From: an uncultured Oscillospiraceae bacterium
Lineage (GTDB): Bacteria; Bacillota; Clostridia; Oscillospirales; Oscillospiraceae
Length of the DNA stretch: 5,046 bases
NCBI GenBank assembly: GCA_905234005.1
Contig: CAJOFW010000204.1
Span: 1 to 5,046, forward strand
Reading direction: 5' to 3'
This document shows positions 1 to 5,046 of the stretch, piece after piece; position 1 is the first letter of the stretch; each line of letters starts with the position of its first letter. Under the pieces are notes generated by a model. It ran no database searches and was not told the origin of the DNA. It saw nothing but the letters and a program-made list of their open reading frames with translations. A program made the position numbers and the translations under genes.

Positions 1-42
1 CACCACGGTCAGCAGCAGGATGAGGATGATATCAATCGACAT
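1..42 (-). CDS. Partial gene, N-terminus of a membrane protein of unknown function
   Basis: Only the first 14 codons are in the window; the gene reads leftward off the edge. The start is the ATG on the minus strand at 42-40, preceded by a GGGAGG ribosome binding site (51-56 on the plus strand) with 8 bases of spacing. The peptide is MSIDIILILLLTVV, a short polar start followed at once by a hydrophobic run, so a first membrane helix (or uncleaved signal anchor) is likely. A good promoter lies upstream at 81-109. Small membrane proteins such as the CvpA family begin similarly, but 14 residues cannot identify a family. It is divergent from the CPBP protease gene, and the two share the 43-267 intergenic region. 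Confidence 0.72.
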   Translation of the reverse strand, partial: MSIDIILILLLTVV

Positions 43-80
43 GGTCGCAGCCTCCCGTCATATAGTTCTCTGATGGGACA

Positions 81-109
81 AATATACCATGTCACACGCA
101 TAATGTCAA
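81..109 (-). promoter_or_regulatory. Sigma-A-type promoter of the leftward gene, with a direct repeat
   Basis: On the minus strand a perfect -35 TTGACA (109-104) and a -10 TATATT (86-81) are separated by exactly 17 bases. The predicted start of transcription is about 25 bases upstream of the GGGAGG site of the leftward gene. The hexamer TGACAT occurs twice on the minus strand (plus-strand 103-108 and 89-94), 14 bases apart; one copy overlaps the -35 and the other lies in the spacer. AATATAC (81-87) and GTATATT (110-116) also form an inverted pair around the core. These repeats could be a repressor site, but no regulator is identified. Confidence 0.7.
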
Positions 110-154
110 GTATATTTTACGAAATGATATCAATTCTGGCAAAATGACGCCGGT

Positions 155-184
155 TTGCCTTTTGTGCCGATCGTGGTATATAAT
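155..184 (+). promoter_or_regulatory. Predicted sigma-A promoter of the CPBP protease gene
   Basis: TTGCCT at 155-160 and a perfect TATAAT at 179-184 are separated by 18 bases. This is an AT-rich island in GC-rich DNA, oriented toward the CPBP gene whose ATG is at 268. Transcription would start near 191, giving a leader of roughly 75 bases that contains the 18-bp tandem repeat. Confidence 0.55.
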
Positions 185-189
185 ATGGT

Positions 190-243
190 ATCCCGGAGTG
201 ATACAGCATCCCGGCATGATACGGCGTCCCGGCGGGCGCCGGA
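190..243 (+). repeat. 18-bp tandem repeat in the leader of the CPBP gene
   Basis: Two near-identical 18-bp units lie head to tail: ATCCCGGAGTGATACAGC (190-207) and ATCCCGGCATGATACGGC (208-225), differing at three positions. A third degenerate unit follows from 226, keeping only GTCCCGGC. The first copy is also an inverted repeat, GTATC (188-192) against GATAC (200-204). The array begins at the predicted transcription start and ends 25 bases before the ATG, so it could be an operator or a structured 5' leader. Function is unknown. Confidence 0.6.
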
Positions 244-267
244 AATCGCGGATTGGCAGGTGAGCGC

Positions 268-1118
268 ATGGACAGAAGGCCCGGACATCATTTTCTCGTC
301 GTATCGGCGGTCGTTTTGGTTCTGATGACGGTCATAACACCGGCGGCGTATCTGCTTCTCTCTGTTCTCCTGCGCGGCGCGGCGCTGCCGGACGGCTGGT
401 TTTTCCTGCTGACGCGGTACGCGCCGTATGCGCTGACGCTGGCGGCGCTGCTGGCGTACACGCGGTACGCCGAGCCGGAAATCCTTCGCGGCTTCGGCTG
501 CGCCGTCCGGGGCGGTCTTGCGGGCAACACGGCCCGGATGCTCCTTGCGGGGCTTCTCGCCGGGCTTTGCATGAATCTTTTCTGCGTCGGCGCGGCGGTG
601 CTGCACGGGGAGCTTTTGATCGTGTACGGCGGCTTTGACGCGCCGTATCTGCTCGCGGCGCTGGCGCTGACAGGCGCGCAGGCTGGGACGGAGGAGCTTG
701 TCTTTCGCGGCTATGCCTTCGCGGCGCTGCGTGAGCGATACGGGACGCGGCGGGCGGCGGCTGTAAGCGGTTCGCGGCGCTGCACGCGTTAAATCCGGGC
801 GTGACGGTCGCCGGGGTGCTGCTTCTTCTCCTGTGGGGCCTTGCGATGTGCGCCGCCTCGTGCGAGTACCGGAGCCTGTGGCTCGTCTGCGGCATGCACA
901 CGGCGTGGAACTATACGCAGAGCTTTCTTTTCGGCCTGCCCAATTCGGGCGTCGCGGCCCCGTCGTCGCTGTTTCGGATGACCGCCGCGGCGGACGGGCC
1001 GTTTTACAGCACGGGCTTCGGGCTGGAGGGCGGCGCGGCGGCGATCGCGGTCTTCGCGGCGCTGCTCGGATTCTGCCTGCTGCGCGGGGCAGGGCGGCGG
1101 CAAAGTGGGGATAATTGA
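268..1118 (+). pseudogene. CPBP-family intramembrane metalloprotease, frameshifted
   Basis: CPBP (CAAX protease / bacteriocin-processing, Abi) proteins are polytopic membrane enzymes that cleave peptides within the membrane. The ATG at 268 has AGGTG at 258-262 with 5 bases of spacing; a TTG at 253 in the same frame is less likely. Several hydrophobic helices lead to motif 1, EELVFRG (residues 142-148; E142, E143, R147 fit EExxxR). After VS (about 759-767) the frame is lost and the first frame stops at 790-792. The family sequence resumes in another frame from TTC at 771: FAALHALNPG supplies motif 2 (FxxxH, H codon 783-785) and GMHTAWN supplies motif 3 (HxxxN, 897-911). That frame continues through further hydrophobic segments to the TGA at 1116-1118. 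Restoring the frame needs 1, 4 or 7 extra bases; 4 or 7 would also restore the usual S-x-x-(x)-F helix spacing. The restored protein would be about 283-285 residues, normal for the family. It is either a pseudogene or a sequence error. Family identity is secure; substrate is unknown. Confidence 0.85.
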
Positions 1119-1170
1119 CGGTTTTGATGCAAAAAATCCCGGATTGCGCACAGTTTTCGCCGAAAATCTA

Positions 1171-1199
1171 TTGTATTGTGGGCGGAAGTGTGGTAGAAT
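1171..1199 (+). promoter_or_regulatory. Extended -10 promoter for the muramidase gene
   Basis: TTGTAT (1171-1176) and TAGAAT (1194-1199) are 17 bases apart, with the extended -10 TG at 1191-1192. Predicted transcription starts near 1206, giving a leader of about 80 bases before the ATG at 1288. It lies in an AT-richer gap after the CPBP gene. I see no convincing rho-independent terminator between the two genes. Confidence 0.6.
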
Positions 1200-1203
1200 C
1201 CTT

Positions 1204-1217
1204 GTAACTTTTGTTAC
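1204..1217 (+). promoter_or_regulatory. Palindrome GTAAC-TTTT-GTTAC at the predicted transcription start
   Basis: Perfect 5-bp arms GTAAC (1204-1208) and GTTAC (1213-1217) flank TTTT. The element sits 5 bases after the -10 box, where a bound repressor would block initiation. TGTAAC (1203-1208) also matches one half of the direct-repeat site used by WalR, which controls wall hydrolases in Firmicutes, but the second half-site in the same direction is absent. An operator role is inferred from position only; the stem is too short and AT-rich to be a strong terminator. Confidence 0.4.
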
Positions 1218-1287
1218 CAATGGAGACTTATCGGGTGTCGCGGCGGCTTCATGACGCCGTACTGCCCGGCCGGAGCAAAGGAGAACC

Positions 1288-2791
1288 ATGCGCATCAAAC
1301 CGTTCATCTGTATACTGTGCGCCGCGCTGCTGCTCGGCGCGATGCCGTCCGGGGCGTTCGCGGCGGAGATCGAGGACGCGTTCGTCATCGAGGAGGCGTC
1401 CGTCATCGAGGACGCCGGCGCTGTTGTGATCGAGGATACCGCCGCCGGCGGGGACGCGGTATTCGACGTATCGCCGTCCGGTCTGACCGAGGCGGAGGAG
1501 GAGCCCCCGCCGGCGGAGCCGTATGATGAGCGCCCCGCCGCCGACCCTGCGGACGCGGATCCGGAGGTTCCCGCCGTCGACGGCGCGTCCGCCACGAAGA
1601 CGTGGGACGAGCGGCGAGACGCTCAAGCGCGGCATCGACGTGTCCAACTGGCAGGGCGCGATCAACTGGACAAGCGTCGCGGCGTCGGGCGTGGACTTTG
1701 TGTTCATCCGTGCGGCATACCGCAGCACGGGCACGGGCACACTGAACACGGACAGCCGGTTCCGCTCCTACATATCCGGCGCGAAGGCGGCGGGCCTGCA
1801 GGTCGGCGTGTATATCTTCTCGCAGGCGATCACGACGGCGGAGGCCGTCGAGGAGGCGGAATACCTGCTGGAGCTTGTGAAGGGCTATCAGATCGACCTG
1901 CCGCTCGTGTTCGACCTTGAGCACTACACGGGCGGACGCTTCACGAACGCGAAGCTGTCGAAGCGGGCGGTCACGGATATGTGCCTCGCGTTCTGCGCCG
2001 CCGTGGAGCGGGCGGGCTACGAGAGCATGGTGTACGCGAACCCGTCGAACCTGGCGAACGACCTCTACCCGAACGAGCTGGGGCGGCTGTGGCTCGCGAA
2101 CTACACGGCGAAGACGAGCTATACGGCGCGGAGCTACGAATACTGGCAGTGCTCGGATTCCGGCATTGTGGACGGCATATCGGGCGCGGTCGATCTGAAC
2201 TTCTGGTTCATGCCGGCGGGCACGGCTGTCACGACCGGGTCGCAGGGCGAGACGGTCGACGACGCCGTGTTCGCGGACGTGCGGCCCGGCGACTGGTACT
2301 ACGACGCCGTGATGACGGCGTATTACGCGCAGATCGTGAACGGCATGACGGCGGACGCCTTCTGCCCGAACGATACGGCCACACGCGGTCAGGTCGTCAC
2401 GATGCTCTACCGCATGGAGGGCAGCCCCGCGTGGAGCGAAGCGGCGGGCTTCACCGACCTGACGCAGAGCTATTACCGGGACGCGATCAACTGGGCCAGT
2501 GAGAAGGGCGTCGTATCGGGCTACTCGAAAACGTCGTTCAAGCCCGAGCAGGACATCACCCGGGAGGAGCTTGTATCCATCCTCTACCGCATGGCGGGCA
2601 GTCCCGAAACGGACGGCGATCTCTCGGCGTTCACCGACGCGGCGAAGGTGCAGAGCTACGCCCGCGCCGCGATGGCCTGGGCCGTGGAGAACGGCGTCAT
2701 CACGGGCTACGGCGGCGGCATCCTGCGTCCGGGCGGCAGCGCCACCCGCGCCGAGGTCTGCGCCATCCTCATGCGCTTCGCGGCGCTGTGA
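1288..2791 (+). pseudogene. Secreted GH25 muramidase with three SLH domains, frameshifted by one base
   Basis: GH25 enzymes are lysozymes cutting the MurNAc-GlcNAc bond of peptidoglycan; SLH domains bind secondary wall polymers and hold the protein at the surface. The ATG at 1288 has AAAGGAG at 1277-1283. The frame from 1288 encodes a signal peptide (MRIKPF, then a hydrophobic core, cleavage after AFA near residue 25) and an acidic Pro/Ala/Glu linker to about residue 106. Read strictly, it then continues in a meaningless frame. Removing one G from the GGG at 1604-1606 joins it to the second frame, giving an open protein of 500 residues. GH25 spans about 115-307: GIDVSNWQG at 115-123, with D117, and VFDLEHY carrying the DxE pair D209 and E211. 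SLH repeats follow at about 325-370, 386-430 and 446-500, each with an F(A/T)D start and an R-x-(E/Q)-x-V motif (TRGQVV, TREELV, TRAEVC). The second frame has an ATG at 1523 but no signal peptide there. The break is a real mutation or a sequencing error. Confidence 0.88.
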
Positions 2792-2837
2792 CGCCATAAC
2801 GGGCGAACCATTCCCTTTGACAGGAGAACCGAATACT

Positions 2838-3659
2838 ATGGACGAACTCGAAAGAATCAAGCAGATGACGCCGGAGGAGCAGCAGGCGTATCTTGAGCAG
2901 CTTCAGGCGTGCGAGCACGACTGCTCGACCTGTACGGCGGAGTGCAATTCCCGCGTCGCGAAGCCGGCGAAGGTCGTGCTCGTCGTCACGGGCGGCAAGG
3001 GCGGCACGGGCAAGAGCGTCGTATCCGTCCTGCTCGCGAAGGCGATACAGCGCCAGGGAGCGACCGCCGCGATCCTGGACGCGGACATCGCCGGGGCGAC
3101 GATCCCGGCGCTGCTCGGTATGCGTGAGCCGGTGCTCGGCGATATGCCGGAGCTTGCGCCGGTGCCGTCCGACGCGGGCATCGGCGTCGTGAGCATGGGC
3201 ATCATCACGGAGGACGCGGCGGAGCCGGTGCTCTGGCCCGGCAAGGACATGGCGAAGCTCGCCGTGTGGCTCCTGAAGGACACGCACTGGCCCGAGGGTC
3301 TTGACGTGCTCATCATCGACATGCCGTCCGGCGCGGGCGATATCCCGCTGGAATACTACACGACCATGCCGCTGGACTACGCCCTCGCCGTCGCGGAGCC
3401 GGGCGAGACAGGCTCCGGGCCGCTGCGCCGGGCAATCAATCTCGCCGATATGCTCCGCGTGCCCGTGATGGGCATCGTGGAGAACCTCGCGGCGGACGAC
3501 GGCCTTGCCGTCGCGTCGTCGTGCGAGACGATACCGGTCGTCGCGACGCTGCGGTATGACCCCGCGCTGCGCCGTCTGGCAAGCGAGGGCCGGCTCGGCG
3601 ACTACGAGACGGACAGCCTCGACTATCTGGCCCGGGCTGTTCTCGAGCTGCGGGACTGA
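2838..3659 (+). CDS. Mrp/NBP35-family P-loop ATPase (iron-sulfur carrier type), divergent
   Basis: The protein is 273 residues. The ATG at 2838 has AGGAG at 2822-2826, 11 bases away, and follows the muramidase stop by 46 bases, so co-transcription is likely. Residues 1-24 are a short Gln/Glu-rich helix. Cysteines 25, 29, 32 and 36 form CX3CX2CX3C, as in N-terminal clusters of clostridial Mrp/NBP35 homologues. The deviant Walker A GGKGGTGKS is at residues 52-60 (K54 and K59 are the signature and P-loop lysines), DADIAGATIPALLG is at 81-94, and Walker B VLIIDMPSGAGD has D161. GIVEN (212-216) matches the family's GLVEN motif. Family members bind ATP and carry or transfer [4Fe-4S] clusters in the cytosol. 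Oddly, the CxxC pair that normally follows the VEN motif and bridges the dimer through the cluster is missing; only C229 remains in this stretch. MinD-type partitioning ATPases are the alternative, but the N-terminal cysteines and VEN motif favour Mrp. Confidence 0.85.
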   Translation: MDELERIKQMTPEEQQAYLEQLQACEHDCSTCTAECNSRVAKPAKVVLVVTGGKGGTGKSVVSVLLAKAIQRQGATAAILDADIAGATIPALLGMREPVLGDMPELAPVPSDAGIGVVSMGIITEDAAEPVLWPGKDMAKLAVWLLKDTHWPEGLDVLIIDMPSGAGDIPLEYYTTMPLDYALAVAEPGETGSGPLRRAINLADMLRVPVMGIVENLAADDGLAVASSCETIPVVATLRYDPALRRLASEGRLGDYETDSLDYLARAVLELRD

Positions 3660-3683
3660 TACCTTTTCCTGAAAACAGTATCA
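3657..3683 (+). repeat. Hairpin over the stop codon of the Mrp-like gene
   Basis: TGATAC (3657-3662, containing the TGA stop) pairs with GTATCA (3678-3683). An inner TTTT (3664-3667) pairs with AAAA (3672-3675) around a CCTG loop, with a small asymmetric bulge. The stem is AT-rich and no T-tract follows, so this does not look like a standard rho-independent terminator. It may be a protein-binding palindrome or an mRNA end structure. Confidence 0.4.
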
Positions 3684-3726
3684 AAGAGCTGTATCAAAAG
3701 ACCATCTAAAGAGCTGTATCAAAAGA
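3683..3726 (+). repeat. Direct repeat of 19 bp with a 25-bp period
   Basis: AAAGAGCTGTATCAAAAGA occurs exactly at 3683-3701 and again at 3708-3726. A partial third copy of the core, GTATCAAA, is at 3678-3685. The repeats fill the AT-rich gap between the Mrp-like and CapA-like genes and stop about 95 bases before the CapA start. No credible -35/-10 pair was found in the rest of the gap (3727-3821), so the CapA-like gene may depend on read-through or on an atypical promoter. Confidence 0.75.
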
Positions 3727-3821
3727 ACGATTCATTCGCATCGTAAAAGCAGTATTGTCGGGGCTTTGCGCCCGGCGGCGAAGGAATGCTTTTCGTCGCG
3801 GATTGGTATGGGAGGTGCGTT

Positions 3822-4748
3822 ATGAAGAGGGAAGGCTTTTCCACGGGGTTCGGGTATGTCCTGATGGTGTTTCTCGTCGTGGCGCTCGGGATCATGATCT
3901 TTCTGAACTTCCGGGCGAACACGGAGCAGCGTGAGACGCTGGAGGCCGAGGCTGCAGCGGCGGCGGTAACGCCCACGCCGGAGCCGACGGCTACGCCGGA
4001 GCCGACGCCCACGCCCAACCGCATCACGGAGACGGTCACGCTCGTCGTCGCCGGCGACATCGTAGGCCAGCCCGGCCTCTCGACCGAGGCGTCCTACGGC
4101 GACGGGGAATACGACTTCTTCGACGAGCTGGAGGGCATTACGCCCGCGCTGTCCGGCGCGGACTACGCCGCCTGCACGATCGTCGGCACGGTCTCGGCCA
4201 CGGGGCCGTATGACGAGGGCTACCACATGCCGAACGCCATCGCGACGGCGCTGGCCGGCGCCGGCTTCCAGCTCGTGAACGCCGCGACGGATCACATCCT
4301 CGACCGCGGCCTCGACGGCCTCACGGAGACCGTGACGACGCTGCGAAACGAGGGCCTGTACACCGCCGGCGCGTACAGCAGTCAGGCGAGCCACGGCGCG
4401 TACATGACCGACGTACACGGCGTCAAGATCGCGTTTCTGAGCTACACCTGCGGCACGGGCGGCGTATCGGTCGCGGACAACTCCTGGTGCGTGGACATCC
4501 TGACGAGGGACTACATGACCGATCAGACGACGGTCGACTACGACCGCGTCGACGCGGACATCGCCGCTGTTCGCGAGGCCGGGGCCGACATCGTCGTGTG
4601 CTTCGTGTACTGGTGGGAGAACACCCAGCTCTACACCGTGGCGCGTGATAACCAGACGGCGGTGGCCGACCGGCTCCTCGCCGACGGCAGGCTCCTGGTT
4701 CCACTGTTCGCCTTCCGACATGTCCATGACCTCTTTTTCTTGGTTTGA
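3822..4748 (+). CDS. CapA/PgsA-like membrane-anchored protein, C-terminus replaced
   Basis: CapA/PgsA proteins are extracytoplasmic metallophosphatase-fold proteins linked to capsule or poly-gamma-glutamate synthesis. The ATG at 3822 has GGAGGTG at 3811-3817; an in-frame ATG at 3786 lacks such a site. The 308-residue product has one membrane helix at about 10-30, an Ala/Glu stretch, then a TP/EP linker at 50-66 (TPTPEPTATPEPTPTPN), leaving the domain outside the cell. The CapA domain starts at about residue 70: VVAGDIVG (D79), LVNAATDHILDRGLDGL, GVKIAFLSYT and GADIVVCFVYWW. Several usual metal-site residues are changed: the NLE motif reads IVGT, NNH reads TDH, and the HWG histidine is Tyr. 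Family similarity ends at ADG (residue 289, base 4688), where ADV-(I/V)-G-x-H-P-H would be expected. A 19-residue unrelated tail runs to the TGA at 4746-4748, so the last metal histidines and the C-terminal part are lost. It is probably a broken gene; even intact it may be non-catalytic. Confidence 0.78.
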   Translation: MKREGFSTGFGYVLMVFLVVALGIMIFLNFRANTEQRETLEAEAAAAAVTPTPEPTATPEPTPTPNRITETVTLVVAGDIVGQPGLSTEASYGDGEYDFFDELEGITPALSGADYAACTIVGTVSATGPYDEGYHMPNAIATALAGAGFQLVNAATDHILDRGLDGLTETVTTLRNEGLYTAGAYSSQASHGAYMTDVHGVKIAFLSYTCGTGGVSVADNSWCVDILTRDYMTDQTTVDYDRVDADIAAVREAGADIVVCFVYWWENTQLYTVARDNQTAVADRLLADGRLLVPLFAFRHVHDLFFLV

Positions 4749-5046
4749 TGGTCGTATGATACGCCCTATTTATGACCCTGGCATGAACAAAGTTCCAAGT
4801 TTTTTTCAGAAAATGCGCTTTACACGCAAAATCTTCTTTATCTGATGTCAAAAACAGGGACACGGGAATTTTCGGTAATGTTTGCCCGCCTTCTTTCAAG
4901 CGAAATCGACAGAAATCAGATTCTCTCCGTCATAAATTTCGCTGCAAAAATCGGCTATGACGAAAAAGGAATGATTTTAGCCGCAATCGAAAAACTTCTG
5001 ATGGGAAAAAATTCTCCGACAGATTCGACGATTTTAAAAGCAATTT
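4689..5046. mobile_element. Foreign low-GC segment joined to the CapA-like gene, possibly part of an insertion sequence
   Basis: From about 4690 the sequence no longer fits the CapA family. The last 306 bases (4741-5046) contain 119 G or C (39%), against about 70% in the CapA coding region. The new DNA carries T and A runs (T7 at 4800-4806) and an 8-bp palindrome GACATGTC (4717-4724), and holds no complete gene, only an open frame to the right edge. Insertion of a mobile element, a deletion join or an assembly chimera would all look like this. No terminal inverted repeats or target duplication can be shown because the right end is outside the window. Confidence 0.4.
4845..5046 (+). CDS. Partial AT-rich open frame, possibly an IS21-type IstA C-terminal part
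   Basis: The frame is open from 4776 (after a TGA at 4773-4775) to the window edge. The first ATG is at 4845 and a second is at 4878; neither has a proper ribosome binding site, so the frame may be an internal or 3' piece of a gene whose start is missing. The peptide includes MSKTGTREFSVMFARLL, then helical segments such as ILSVINFAAKIGY and MILAAIEKLLMG. The pattern GT(R/K)EF followed by paired helices is reminiscent of the region after the integrase core in IS21-family IstA transposases. That is a memory-based resemblance with no catalytic residues visible. It could equally be the start of an unrelated gene. Confidence 0.35.
   Translation, partial: MSKTGTREFSVMFARLLSSEIDRNQILSVINFAAKIGYDEKGMILAAIEKLLMGKNSPTDSTILKAI

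Noticed and set aside
762..792. Programmed frameshifting in the CPBP gene
   Set aside because: There is no slippery heptamer or clear downstream structure, and the spacing suggests bases are missing from the conserved helix. A mutation or sequence error fits better.
1134..1146. AATCC-C-GGATT quasi-palindrome after the CPBP gene as a terminator
   Set aside because: A one-base loop cannot form a hairpin of this kind and no T-tract follows.
2499..2837. N-terminal extension of the Mrp-like frame back into the muramidase gene
   Set aside because: The extra residues are an Arg/Ser/Pro-rich shadow of the SLH coding region. The ATG at 2838 has a ribosome binding site and begins a normal family N-terminus.
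2817..2845. A perfect TTGACA at 2817-2822 directly upstream of the Mrp-like gene
   Set aside because: It overlaps the ribosome binding site, and the position 17 bases downstream falls inside the coding region with no -10-like sequence. A coincidence is more likely than a promoter.
1403..2860. Very long open frame on the minus strand opposite the muramidase
   Set aside because: It is rich in Arg, Ala and His with no family motifs, and its length is explained by the high-GC codon pattern of the muramidase on the other strand.
3758..3772. GGGC/GCCC stem near GGGGCTTTGCGCCC as a terminator before the CapA-like gene
   Set aside because: The stem is only four base pairs and no T-run follows.
3732..4727. 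Long minus-strand open frame opposite the CapA-like gene
   Set aside because: The composition is Arg/Val/Gly-heavy and without domains, while the plus frame has a ribosome binding site, a membrane helix and CapA motifs. It is a shadow.

Overview
The DNA is GC-rich (one 60-base line inside the 3822 gene counts to 70% G+C), with AT-richer intergenic strips, strong GGAGG-type ribosome binding sites and sigma-A-like promoters. The proteins are Gram-positive envelope types: an S-layer-homology (SLH) muramidase, a membrane-anchored CapA/PgsA-like protein, a CPBP intramembrane protease and a clostridial-style Mrp/NBP35 ATPase. My inference is a high-GC member of the Clostridia (Oscillospirales-like), probably host-associated; the phylum-level call is firmer than anything below it.

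Layout: (1) Bases 1-42 hold the first 14 codons of a minus-strand gene with a hydrophobic N-terminus, transcribed leftward from a near-ideal promoter at 81-109. (2) A plus-strand promoter at 155-184 and an 18-bp tandem repeat in the leader precede a CPBP (CAAX-protease-like) membrane metalloprotease gene, 268-1118. This gene is frameshifted near 765-771, so its three active-site motifs lie in two frames. (3) An extended -10 promoter at 1171-1199 and a GTAAC-TTTT-GTTAC palindrome precede a secreted GH25 muramidase with three C-terminal SLH domains, 1288-2791. It is also frameshifted, by one extra G in a GGG run near 1604-1606. (4) An intact Mrp/NBP35-type P-loop ATPase follows after 46 bases, 2838-3659. 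(5) A 160-base AT-rich gap carries a hairpin over the ATPase stop codon and a duplicated 19-bp sequence. (6) A CapA-like gene starts at 3822, but its family-like sequence ends at about 4688 and a short unrelated tail runs to a stop at 4748. (7) From about 4690 the composition changes sharply (39% G+C over 4741-5046), and an open frame with no good start runs off the right edge. It may be the C-terminal part of an IS21-type transposase.

The muramidase, ATPase and CapA-like protein lie head to tail and could form an envelope locus: the muramidase would cut peptidoglycan while held to the wall by SLH domains, and the CapA-like protein would sit at the membrane facing outward. The ATPase is a cytosolic iron-sulfur-type ATPase with no obvious wall role. 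Two frameshifts plus one truncation in 5 kb suggest either real decay beside a mobile element or a poor-quality or chimeric assembly; the sequence alone cannot separate these. I found no tRNA, rRNA, CRISPR array or complete insertion sequence.
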